39,887 nt of DNA. Source: JBBQFC01 sp038321615. Its GTDB lineage: Bacteria; Bacteroidota; Bacteroidia; Flavobacteriales_D; Cryomorphaceae. This document shows, piece by piece, positions 18,313-25,473 of this stretch (positions within the stretch are counted from its first letter, which is position 1; each line of letters opens with the position of its first letter). Made by a program: the position numbers and the translations under genes. The notes below the pieces were generated by a model that was not told the origin of the DNA, ran no database searches, and was given only the letters and a program-made list of their open reading frames with translations. The stretch covers positions 1 to 39,887 of the forward strand of contig JBBQFC010000029.1 in assembly GCA_038321615.1 (NCBI GenBank), given 5' to 3'.

Positions 18313-19196
18313 TATTTCATCAAATTATCGCGCAAAGCCGATTTGCTAAGGTGGGTGTAAATTTCGGTTGTGGTTATATTTTCGTGGCCGAGCATCGCCT
18401 GCACGGCGCGTAAGTTTGCTCCTCCTTCCACTAGATGCGTGGCAAAAGAGTGTCGCAAGGTATGTGGACTTATCACTTTGGTCAGGCCAGCGTTGCGGGC
18501 AGCTTGCTTTACAATATTAAAGATGCTCACCCGGCTCAAAGGAGTGCCGCGGTGATTGAGGAAAAGGAAGTCGCTGTACTTCGGTCCCACCGACATGGTT
18601 TTTCGCCAATTGGCTTGGTAAAGAGCTATCTGGCTTAAAGCCATTTCTCCAATCGGGACGAGCCGTTCCTTATCGCCCTTACCGCGTATGCGAATATACC
18701 CTTCGGCACCATAAATTTGGCTTACGCGCAAATGCGAAGCTTCACTTACACGGAGACCACAGCTATAAAGTGTCTCTAAGATGGCTCGATCGCGATGGCC
18801 CGCTCTCCCACTCAAATCCACTGCTTCAAGCAATCGTTTCATTTCGTCAAAGCTTAAAGTATCGGGCAAATATTTTGGAAGTTGGGGCGATTCAAGTAAA
18901 TCGCAGGGATTCGTTTTTCGAAGGTCTTCGAGAATCAAAAACCCGAAGAAGCTGCGCATGGCAGAAAGCATGCGAGCCTGAGAGCGGGGATCTTGGCCTG
19001 CTTTCACTTCGGTATATACGAATTCTGAAACCTGTTCCGATTGAATCGAAATCGGAGAAATATCTGGATAAAAACACTGACAAAAGCGGATCAATTTGGC
19101 CAAATCGCCGCGATAAGCGAGTAATGTATTTTTGCTGAGCGACCGTTCAAGTTTTAAATGATATTCAAATTGTCGGGCGGCTTCGATCCAATCCAT
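18291..19196 (-). CDS. xerD: Site-specific tyrosine recombinase XerC/XerD
   Basis: Recombinase of 301 residues that resolves chromosome dimers at dif. An N-terminal SAM-like core-binding domain (about 8-95, with LSKNTLLAYRGDL) precedes the catalytic domain with all conserved residues: Arg149 (CGLR), Lys173 (RGKGDKE), His245 and Arg248 (PHTLRHSFATHL), His271 (LGH) and Tyr280 (IYTHLS). Length and the distance from the start to NTLLAYR match E. coli XerD if ATG at 19194-19196 is used; a GTG at 19235 with a purine-rich stretch upstream is the alternative. Whether it is XerC or XerD needs phylogeny. Divergent from aroQ. Confidence 0.88.
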   Translation of the reverse strand: MDWIEAARQFEYHLKLERSLSKNTLLAYRGDLAKLIRFCQCFYPDISPISIQSEQVSEFVYTEVKAGQDPRSQARMLSAMRSFFGFLILEDLRKTNPCDLLESPQLPKYLPDTLSFDEMKRLLEAVDLSGRAGHRDRAILETLYSCGLRVSEASHLRVSQIYGAEGYIRIRGKGDKERLVPIGEMALSQIALYQANWRKTMSVGPKYSDFLFLNHRGTPLSRVSIFNIVKQAARNAGLTKVISPHTLRHSFATHLVEGGANLRAVQAMLGHENITTTEIYTHLSKSALRDNLMKYHPRNAP

Positions 19197-19214
19197 AAGT
19201 TCAGTTGCGTGTTG

Positions 19215-19222
19215 TAAATTTG
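19215..19222 (+). promoter_or_regulatory. Candidate -7 element upstream of aroQ
   Basis: TAAATTTG at 19215-19222 is a perfect TAnnTTTG element 26 bp before the aroQ ATG. No clear -33 TTTG is visible at the right spacing, so support is partial. Confidence 0.35.
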
Positions 19223-19247
19223 GAGCTTTATTCACCTTATCTTTCCA

Positions 19248-19670
19248 ATGAAGTTTTTAATTATCAACGGTCCCAATTTGAATCTATTGGGTAAGCGGGA
19301 ACCGCTGCTCTATGGTTCTATTGATTTTGCCACAGTGCTTAGGCACATTCAGCTATCGCTTCCAGAAGCCCAAATTGAGCACTTTCAAAGCAATGACGAA
19401 TCGAAGTTGATCGACCGATTACATCTTGCCGATAGTGAAGATTGGACAGGTATTGTGCTAAACGCCGGTGGCTTTACACATACTTCTTTGGCTTTGGCCG
19501 ATGCTGTAGCAGGTATTGATCTCCCGGTAGTCGAAGTGCATATCTCGAATGTTTTCGGACGGGAATTGATTCGGCATCACTCCTTTATCAGTAAATACGC
19601 ACGTGGGGTAATCGCGGGTTTTGGTGTCGATGGCTACCGCATGGCCATTGATTACTTCTTGCGATCTTGA
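19248..19670 (+). CDS. aroQ: Type II 3-dehydroquinate dehydratase
   Basis: Third step of the shikimate pathway: dehydration of 3-dehydroquinate to 3-dehydroshikimate by a cytoplasmic dodecamer. The 140-residue length is typical. The start INGPNLNLLGKREPLLYGS carries the conserved Arg17 and catalytic Tyr22 of the flexible lid; NAGGFTHTS (72-80), catalytic His98 in EVHISN and the RHHSFIS loop (109-115) are intact. It is transcribed divergently from the recombinase gene, and its 3' end overlaps the convergent glycosyltransferase gene by 19 bp. Single gene, no other aro gene in the window. Confidence 0.95.
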   Translation: MKFLIINGPNLNLLGKREPLLYGSIDFATVLRHIQLSLPEAQIEHFQSNDESKLIDRLHLADSEDWTGIVLNAGGFTHTSLALADAVAGIDLPVVEVHISNVFGRELIRHHSFISKYARGVIAGFGVDGYRMAIDYFLRS

Positions 19671-20698
19671 CATTTGAACGCAAGTGTGGGCAAGGCTCCG
19701 AACACTTTTCGACCTTTCCAGAAATAGTCCCAGACGATGCTCCGCTCATAGCAGCCGGTAAGATTTGGTTGCAGGCTCTGCAAACGCTCAGATTCGCGCT
19801 TCGCCCTATGACTTCGAAAATTGGCGTAAAATGAAATATGCGCTTTAAAAATTGCTGCGAAGTGATGCCAACCTTTGGTAAATAATATTTGAATCGCCGC
19901 TACGCCATCTAACATTAAACGCAGAAAAAAACGACTTCCAAAATTTCCGCGACGATCGTTCTTATACATTACAATGAGATTATTGCGAAAATTCAGATAT
20001 GTTTTTCGCGGGCTTTGGCTGCTCAATGTGCCGCCCCCCAAATGGTAAACTTTTGATTCTGGCGCGCAGCTAATGGTGTAGCCTCGATTTCGTAAGCGCC
20101 AGCAAAGATCAATCTCTTCCATATGCGCGAAAAGATCGGAGTCGAATCCACCAACTTCCCAAAAACTCGAAGCTCTGACCAACATGCACGCGCCGGTTGC
20201 CCAAAATACCGATCGGGTATCATCGTGCTGTCCGATACTGCGCTCGCAATGATCAAAAATCCGCCCGCGGCAGAAGGGATAAGCGTATCGGTCGATGAAA
20301 CCACCCGATGCACCTGCATATTCAAAAAGACCGGGATTCTTATAATCCAAGATTTTGGGCTGGCATGCGGCTGTATCGCTTTCGCTTTTCAATTGAGCAA
20401 GCAGGGGTTCCACCCATACCTGAGTTACCTGTACATCACTGTTAAGCAAGATGTAATATTCGGCATCAATAAGTTTTAAGGCTTCGTTATATCCACCCGC
20501 AAATCCATAATTAACTGGAAGTTCTATAAGTTGAACCGTTGGATATGCGCTGCGAAGTAAGTCCAACGAATCGTCGGTAGAGCCATTATCGGCAACAAAA
20601 ATAGGGTAGGGCGTATGCTCTAAAACAGATGGAAGAAAGGTGCGCAGATGCTGCGAACCGTTAAAGTTCAGAATAACGACGGCTAATTCCAACTGCAA
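19652..20698 (-). CDS. GT2 family glycosyltransferase
   Basis: A 348-residue GT-A enzyme of the rhamnosyltransferase-like type. It opens with LAVVILNFNG, then DNGSTDDSLDLL (about 36-47), NYGFAGGYNEAL and LLNSDVQVT (about 84-92), the latter holding the nucleotide-sugar metal site, and further on FWATGACMLVR and MEEIDLCWRLRNRGY (acceptor-site ED motif). No ATG lies near the N-terminus; TTG at 20696-20698 or the TTG two codons later must start it, because VVILNFNG is always near residue 8. It follows the GWxTD gene by 21 bp on the same strand and is probably co-transcribed. Acceptor and sugar unknown. Confidence 0.83.
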   Translation of the reverse strand: MQLELAVVILNFNGSQHLRTFLPSVLEHTPYPIFVADNGSTDDSLDLLRSAYPTVQLIELPVNYGFAGGYNEALKLIDAEYYILLNSDVQVTQVWVEPLLAQLKSESDTAACQPKILDYKNPGLFEYAGASGGFIDRYAYPFCRGRIFDHCERSIGQHDDTRSVFWATGACMLVRASSFWEVGGFDSDLFAHMEEIDLCWRLRNRGYTISCAPESKVYHLGGGTLSSQSPRKTYLNFRNNLIVMYKNDRRGNFGSRFFLRLMLDGVAAIQILFTKGWHHFAAIFKAHISFYANFRSHRAKRESERLQSLQPNLTGCYERSIVWDYFWKGRKVFGALPTLAFKCQDRKK

Positions 20699-20719
20699 GG
20701 GAACGTTTAGGTCGTCAAA

Positions 20720-22195
20720 TTAACGGGGATTCTCGTAAAAATCGTCCACCCGACCGCCAAAATGATCACGACCATCTTGTCGATCTACATTATTTGTGGG
20801 TGTGTTGCGGGTTTCCAAGAGCAGTTTCCATTGAGGAGTGCGCCGCTCGCCGGGTATATATTCGCAATGAAGGAGCTCGTAATCGATGCTCATCAAAGTC
20901 GGGTCATAGAATACAAATTTGACGTTATTGAAAATGTCCGTTTTATAATACCTCCATATTTGGTAGGGGTAAGATGAAGGCTCTTGGGCGCGATCAACAA
21001 TATCATTCGGTGGGCCGTATTTCAAAAAGACCCTTCCGCGATCCGTTTGCCACCCTTTTTTATTTCGGGTGCCATACTTGCCTTGCACATATTCCACTTG
21101 CGCTTTATATTGAAGCCATTCGGTCTCGGAATTTAACTCGCTGCGCGATTTCCAGAAAGCGTACAAAAAGCGTTGAAGAAAAGCTAATTCGGTTGAATCT
21201 TTATATTGAAAGGTGTTGTCGAGGTAGAAAATTACTTTATCATCGGCAATAGGCCGGATGGAATGAAGGTGCTCAAAAAGAACGTTCTTATCGGTGTACC
21301 TGGCCGTCCAACTTGCTGCTATTTGTGCGTCCGTCAGTTGGTTGGGATCTAGCTCTGCTCGGGGCGCTGTCCGGGTCACGCGCATCGATTTGAAAGCGAC
21401 CAGTTCATTATCCTTGGTGCGCGCTTCGGCCATAAGCAAATATTGACCGGTTGGAATGCCTTCGAGCGACAGGCTCGTGAAAATTGGAACCACGGGTGCC
21501 GTCTCTCTTCTCAGATACTTCATGGTAGAAGCGACGGGCTCATCGGTATCAAGGGTTTTCAGAAATACCTTGGTGAGGAACACCGAAGTATCAGTGAGTT
21601 GTTCCATGCCGTAGATCTCAAAGTACAGCACCACCTGATTCATCGACGGGTTTAAATAGTCATCGCTCACCATTGGGAGCATATCGTACCCCGATTTTGA
21701 AAATATTCCGGGAGTTTCTGTTTTCTTAAAGGCTGAAACCAATTCTATATCCGAAAGAAAAGCGCTTTTGGAAGGTTCTTCAATTTCGATTGTTTCGTGC
21801 GATGTGTAACCGGCATCTTCCGGATTCAGCACATCGCGCATGTTAATTTCGAGGTCGTAGGTGCCAGGTTGGAGAGCAAAGCGCTGAACGTCAAGGAAAT
21901 CGACCGTTTCATTTTCCTCCATTTCCGGACTTTGGAGTACTTTTTTGTCAAAGGTTACTATCTCTTCACCCTTCTTAAATATAAGTGTGAGTTCTACCTG
22001 GCCTTGATATGCGCCGGAATTTAGCTTTTCGAGTAGTATAGACGACCCCGAAATGTCGAAGTAAGTTTCTATAAAGGGGCCCTTACCGGGAACGTAGAAG
22101 CGTTTATAGTTAAAGGTAGCAAGGGGAGATGCATGTAAATCAATGAAAAACAAAAAGGAGCAGAGCGCAATGAGAACGTGGGATAGATACTTCAT
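20720..22195 (-). CDS. GWxTD domain-containing protein
   Basis: A 491-residue exported protein: signal peptide MKYLSHVLIALCSFLFFIDL, several beta-rich repeats to about residue 290, and the C-terminal GWxTD domain beginning near 378 (KKGWQTDRGRVFLKYGPP) and running through YPYQIWRYYKT and VKFVFYDP. The domain is found in Bacteroidota and Acidobacteriota envelope proteins and has no proven function. Start ATG at 22193-22195 is unambiguous given the signal peptide. It lies just upstream of the GT2 gene in a two-gene unit. Confidence 0.85.
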   Translation of the reverse strand: MKYLSHVLIALCSFLFFIDLHASPLATFNYKRFYVPGKGPFIETYFDISGSSILLEKLNSGAYQGQVELTLIFKKGEEIVTFDKKVLQSPEMEENETVDFLDVQRFALQPGTYDLEINMRDVLNPEDAGYTSHETIEIEEPSKSAFLSDIELVSAFKKTETPGIFSKSGYDMLPMVSDDYLNPSMNQVVLYFEIYGMEQLTDTSVFLTKVFLKTLDTDEPVASTMKYLRRETAPVVPIFTSLSLEGIPTGQYLLMAEARTKDNELVAFKSMRVTRTAPRAELDPNQLTDAQIAASWTARYTDKNVLFEHLHSIRPIADDKVIFYLDNTFQYKDSTELAFLQRFLYAFWKSRSELNSETEWLQYKAQVEYVQGKYGTRNKKGWQTDRGRVFLKYGPPNDIVDRAQEPSSYPYQIWRYYKTDIFNNVKFVFYDPTLMSIDYELLHCEYIPGERRTPQWKLLLETRNTPTNNVDRQDGRDHFGGRVDDFYENPR

Positions 22196-22284
22196 GAATG
22201 CGTTTAAGTGATTGCGATTGATGAAGGTACAACAAACTCATGGACATCCCTATACGAGCTACCTTGAAAATATTTCGTTGCGAG

Positions 22285-22314
22285 TTTGATAAATGGTCAA
22301 AAGGTTTACTTTTG
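22285..22314 (+). promoter_or_regulatory. Promoter of tRNA-Ser
   Basis: TTTG at 22285-22288, an 18-bp spacer, and a perfect TAnnTTTG element TACTTTTG at 22307-22314. The transcript would start within a few bases of the mature tRNA 5' end (22319). This is the clearest Bacteroidota-type promoter in the window together with that of the E2 gene. Confidence 0.6.
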
Positions 22315-22318
22315 CGGC

Positions 22319-22403
22319 GGAGAAGTGGCAGAGTGGTCGATCGCGGCGGTCTTGAAAACCGTTGAACTGTGAGGTTCCGGGGGTTCGAATCCCTCCTTCT
22401 CCG
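22319..22403 (+). tRNA. tRNA-Ser (anticodon UGA)
   Basis: An 85-nt cloverleaf. The acceptor stem GGAGAAG pairs with CTTCTCC (22396-22402), discriminator G. The anticodon stem GCGGT/ACCGT encloses the loop CTTGAAA, giving anticodon TGA. A long variable arm, as expected for class II serine tRNAs, precedes the T arm with GGTTCGAATCC. The CCA end is not encoded. A promoter lies immediately upstream and a terminator downstream. Confidence 0.95.
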
Positions 22404-22413
22404 CGTCCATTGC

Positions 22414-22446
22414 AAAACCCCAAGCCCCAAGGCTTGGGGTTTTTTC
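22414..22446 (+). terminator. Rho-independent terminator of tRNA-Ser
   Basis: A strong hairpin, CCCCAAGC / GCTTGGGG with loop CCCAAG, extended by AAAA/TTTT flanks and followed by a T run. It begins about 10 bases after the tRNA and is the natural end of its transcript. Confidence 0.8.
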
Positions 22447-22490
22447 ATGAAAGTGGCTGCTGTGCTCGCACAAAGCAGCCACTTTCATGA
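22445..22490. repeat. 17-bp perfect inverted repeat (long hairpin)
   Basis: TCATGAAAGTGGCTGCT at 22445-22461 is matched by its exact reverse complement at 22474-22490; the 12-base centre GTGCTCGCACAA contains a further GTGC/GCAC pair. The right arm and centre are also part of the 69-bp direct repeat. Confidence 0.9.
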
Positions 22491-22527
22491 AAAAACCACG
22501 ACCTGGCGAAGCCGGTCGTAGGTTTTG
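22459..22527. repeat. 69-bp direct repeat, copy 1
   Basis: This segment recurs without a mismatch at 22606-22674. It contains the right arm of the 17-bp hairpin and a second, imperfect hairpin, AAAACCACGACC / GGTCGTAGGTTTT with GGC-GAA-GCC at its tip, which ends in a T run. Confidence 0.9.
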
Positions 22528-22550
22528 CAATGGACGTAGGTCTCCCCTCC

Positions 22551-22580
22551 GGGATCACCGCCTGCTAAGGCGGTAATCCC
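22551..22580. repeat. Hairpin with 12-bp arms
   Basis: GGGATCACCGCC and GGCGGTAATCCC pair across the loop TGCTAA with one mismatch. It lies between the two copies of the 69-bp repeat. Confidence 0.75.
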
Positions 22581-22605
22581 AATCATAATGTAAATTGATC
22601 TATTA

Positions 22606-22674
22606 GCTGTGCTCGCACAAAGCAGCCACTTTCATGAAAAAACCACGACCTGGCGAAGCCGGTCGTAGGTTTTG
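22606..22674. repeat. 69-bp direct repeat, copy 2
   Basis: Identical to 22459-22527. The left arm of the long hairpin is missing in this copy (TATTA in place of AGTGG), so only the second hairpin can form. Confidence 0.9.
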
Positions 22675-22739
22675 GAAAGAATTATGCATGTCCTATAGTT
22701 ATTGCTAAGGGGCAGCGCTTTAATGGTCACTCAAAGCCA

Positions 22740-23000
22740 TCAGGAAACTGGTATAAATTCCAGCGAAGGGTAAATTTGGTTGCTTAAACACTTCAACTCC
22801 AGCTTACCTTCTTCGCTGAGAAGCCCAAATTTCTCGCATCCGGAATATCCGGGATAGTCGAATTGAACGACAAATGAAAATTCGGAATGTGATGGGTTCT
22901 TTAGCGGTTTTAGTCGCTTTCGGATGAGTGAAACGGGTAAATCTTTGTGGTAACGTTGGATATCGGTGGCGAACCAATCCAACAATTCGTTCTCGGTCAT
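22740..23000 (-). CDS. Small hypothetical protein
   Basis: An 86-residue open frame with ATG at 22998-23000. The sequence is soluble and mixed alpha/beta: MTENELLDWFATDIQRYHKD, a basic segment LIRKRLKPLK, and FVVQFDYPGYSGCEKFGLLS. Composition is that of a real protein, but I recognise no family and it has no operon partner. It lies between the tRNA-linked repeats and a gene-poor stretch, so it may be an accessory gene. Confidence 0.5.
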   Translation of the reverse strand: MTENELLDWFATDIQRYHKDLPVSLIRKRLKPLKNPSHSEFSFVVQFDYPGYSGCEKFGLLSEEGKLELKCLSNQIYPSLEFIPVS

Positions 23001-23599
23001 GGTTTCAATCGTTGGTTAAGCAATCTGATAGGGCAAGCAATTCCGTCAGATTTTCGAAAGTTAGGAATAATGTTGATTCACTCGGCGCCGAAAAAAAAGT
23101 GGTTCAAGAGGACGAACTAAGTTGTGAATGTTAATTTTCAAAGATTTCCTGCATAGTATTGAAAATGAAAATCTTAAAACTTTGGACAATGGAAAAATCC
23201 TAAATCGGTCGAGATCTTTGAACGGATTCTTCGTAAATTCTTAACCTTGAAAAAGTTCTAATTAGGATTGATTTGCGGGGATCGGGTAGCTTTAAAAACA
23301 GAAACCCCCACAACAAGGGAAGATGGTCGCGGGGGTCTCATGCTATGAAACAGAGTGCGATGAAGGTAGTCTCTATTTTGGAATCCACAAAAGGATTTTT
23401 GTGAAAATCAAGTTTTTAAGCAATTTTTTTTTCTTGCCTTTCGTGAATTGTACGTTATTACTAGATTAACTGTAGGTATTCTGAATGAAATTTTTTAATG
23501 AAAAGGGGCCTATACGAAGCGTATATCATTGCATTTGACAGCCAAACAGGCGGAATTACAACTTGAATTACCCCGAGAATCAAACCAGATTGCTTTAAA
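23001..23599. other. Gene-poor region with one hairpin
   Basis: No open frame of gene-like composition. The AT-rich sequence contains an imperfect hairpin, GAAACCCCC at 23301-23309 against GGGGGTCTC at 23331-23339, without a T run, followed at 23345 by an ATG that opens only 19 codons. The final 60 bases may belong to the N-terminal part of the decayed barrel gene. Confidence 0.5.
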
Positions 23600-24959
23600 T
23601 AGGGCAGAATAATTCGGGTATATCCGAACCATTAGCAAAATCCAAGTCGATAAGTCATTCCAAATCAATGAGTCATTTCATGACGAAGAAGCATCAAGCC
23701 CAGCAATTCGATCTTTCGTACACGTATCCCTTGGCCAAGCAGTTGAGTTTAGAAATTGGCTATCGACCCGCCTGGGAGCATTCGCAGAGCGATTGGATTG
23801 CAATGCGAGCCGACTCTGCAGACGATTACGATATATTAGATTCCACGCTTGGTAATATATTTGAAACTACCTTTTTGACGCACAGGCGAAGACTTCGAAT
23901 GCGCTTCCACGGAAATGATAAGTCCGAGTGGGGTGGTGGGAATAAACTACGAACACACCGAAAATTCGATTGATCCAGCATTTCCATTAGCCGAAAGTTC
24001 CGATCGCATTTACCGCAATTGGGCTCCTTTTGCGCTCTACCGTAAGACCTACGAGAATAAATCTAACATCTTCGCGCTGTACCGCGGTTCCCCCAATCTT
24101 CCTTCAGCATCGGAACTGAAAAATGTGGTCGATGTCAGCAATCCACTTCAGGTAAATGTGGGGAATACCCAACTTTCGCAGGTATCCAGCCACCGCTTTA
24201 TTACCCGATTTAACACAACAAATACGGATAAAGAAACAAACTTTTTTGCATTTTTAGAAGGCCAAGCTCGGCAAAATCGTATTGCTAACGCAACAGAGAT
24301 CGTCCGATCCGACACTGCTTCTAGCAATGGTTTCGTACTCCCCGCCAGGGGTCAAATTTCACATCCCGTCAATCTCGACGGTTATTACAGCCTTCGAACA
24401 TTTGCGAATTATGGATTCCGTGTAGATTTTATCAAAAGCCATTTAAATTTGAATTCAACTTTGGCCTACACCCAAAATTCAGGCGAAATTAATGGTCTTT
24501 CAAATTTCTCGCGCAATAACGGTTGGAATCTTGGATTTGTCGTTGCCAGCAATATTTCCGAAAAGGTTGATTTTACATTAGGCGCCAGCTCAGATTTCAA
24601 TTGGGTTATTAATACGGTGAATCCAGATCAAAATTTCGACTTCCGGGCGTACATCTTAAAAGCTGGCTGAACATTTGCTCCAGTCAATCGCTGGGAAATC
24701 ATCTCCGATCTAAGCTATTCCATTTAGGATGGTTTGGGCGATCGAGATCAAAATATTGCCCAGTGGAATCTGGCTCTTGAAAACCGCTTCTTGAAAGATG
24801 AGTCGCTCGGGCTTCGCATTACGGAGGTCGATTTGCTCAAACAAAACAATAGCTTGAGCCGCTCATCAACAGCCACTTATGTGGAAGATTCTGGAACCGC
24901 CGTGTTACAACGCTACCTCGGGCTATCGCAGAGTTACCGGATGCGCAATTTTAAGCAAG
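23600..24959 (+). pseudogene. Decayed outer-membrane beta-barrel (TonB-receptor-like) gene, 3' part
   Basis: About 450 codons of an OMP_b-brl_3/TonB-receptor-type barrel can be followed: FDLSYTYPLAKQLSLEIGY in one frame, then, after a frameshift near 23917, SGVVGINYEHTENS, ALYRKTYENKSNIFALYRG, LNSTLAYTQNSGEINGLSN in another, ending in VLQRYLGLSQSYRMRNFKQ, a typical last barrel strand. The second frame is broken by TGA at 24668-24670 and TAG at 24725-24727; reading through both continues the homology. The N-terminal half (signal peptide, plug) is missing. Three separate lesions plus truncation mean it is dead. Confidence 0.8.
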
Positions 24960-25088
24960 TGTCAGAATCGGAGCCTGTGCCAAGTGATTTCCGCCGGGAA
25001 TGCCGCCAAGGATGTAATAAGTTTGATATCAAAAAGTATATTTCGATTAAGCCTTGCGAAGTCCGCGCATGTGATACATCTTTGTCGT

Positions 25089-25448
25089 ATGCGTATTGTT
25101 GTAGTCTTACTCGGGTTAGGGTATTTTAGTTTTGGCCAATTTCAAAACCCATGCGGCATTGCATCCACTTTTTCCAATTATTCTCGGGCTATTTCGGAAG
25201 TTAGATCAGCCACTTTTTCATACTCCGAGCGTATCAACACAGATCAAAGCGATTGGATTCGATCGGCTGAATACTACAGCTGCGACAGCCAAATGGGATT
25301 TCTAATAATAGCTACTGAAAGCAAAGAATTCGTTCATAAAAATGTGCCGATCGGAGTTTGGGAAGCGTTCAAAAATGCCCAGTCAAAAGGTAGTTTCTAC
25401 AACCAAACTATCAAAGGAGAGTTTAAGCTCGAATTAACGACTCCTTAA
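25089..25448 (+). CDS. Secreted KTSC-domain protein
   Basis: A 119-residue protein with signal peptide MRIVVVLLGLGYFSFG. After a spacer of about 45 residues comes a KTSC domain (about 57-119): SAEYYSCDSQMGFLIIATES, VPIGVWEAFKNAQSKGSFYN and IKGEF. The domain is small, often found alone, sometimes with lysyl-tRNA synthetase; its function is unknown. The frame is open upstream to 24879, inside the dead barrel gene, but those 70 residues are not protein-like and the signal peptide fixes the start at ATG 25089. Convergent with the PBP gene. Confidence 0.7.
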   Translation: MRIVVVLLGLGYFSFGQFQNPCGIASTFSNYSRAISEVRSATFSYSERINTDQSDWIRSAEYYSCDSQMGFLIIATESKEFVHKNVPIGVWEAFKNAQSKGSFYNQTIKGEFKLELTTP

Positions 25449-25473
25449 TTTGAGAGCTTATTACGGCGAAAAC

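Larger units (their letters stand above)
22403..22536. repeat. Outer inverted repeat enclosing the hairpin block
   Basis: CGTCCATTGCAAAACC at 22403-22418 is the exact reverse complement of 22521-22536. Its centre nearly coincides with that of the inner 17-bp hairpin, and the sequences between are partly complementary, so the 134-bp block is one large diverged palindrome beginning at the last base of the tRNA. Confidence 0.8.

Noticed and set aside
22306..22530. Open frames across the tRNA and hairpin block
   Set aside because: They read through a tRNA and palindromes; the translations are hairpin-derived and not gene-like.
22551..22580. A second tRNA-Ser (GCU) suggested by the hairpin loop TGCTAA
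   Set aside because: The loop has six instead of seven bases, and no matching acceptor, D or T arms can be found around it.
23301..23339. Small structured RNA or riboswitch at the hairpin in the gene-poor region
   Set aside because: Only one imperfect stem without a T run or a recognisable conserved core, and the following open frame is just 19 codons.
24879..25088. N-terminal extension of the KTSC protein by 70 residues
   Set aside because: The stretch overlaps the dead barrel gene in another frame and would place the signal peptide inside the protein.
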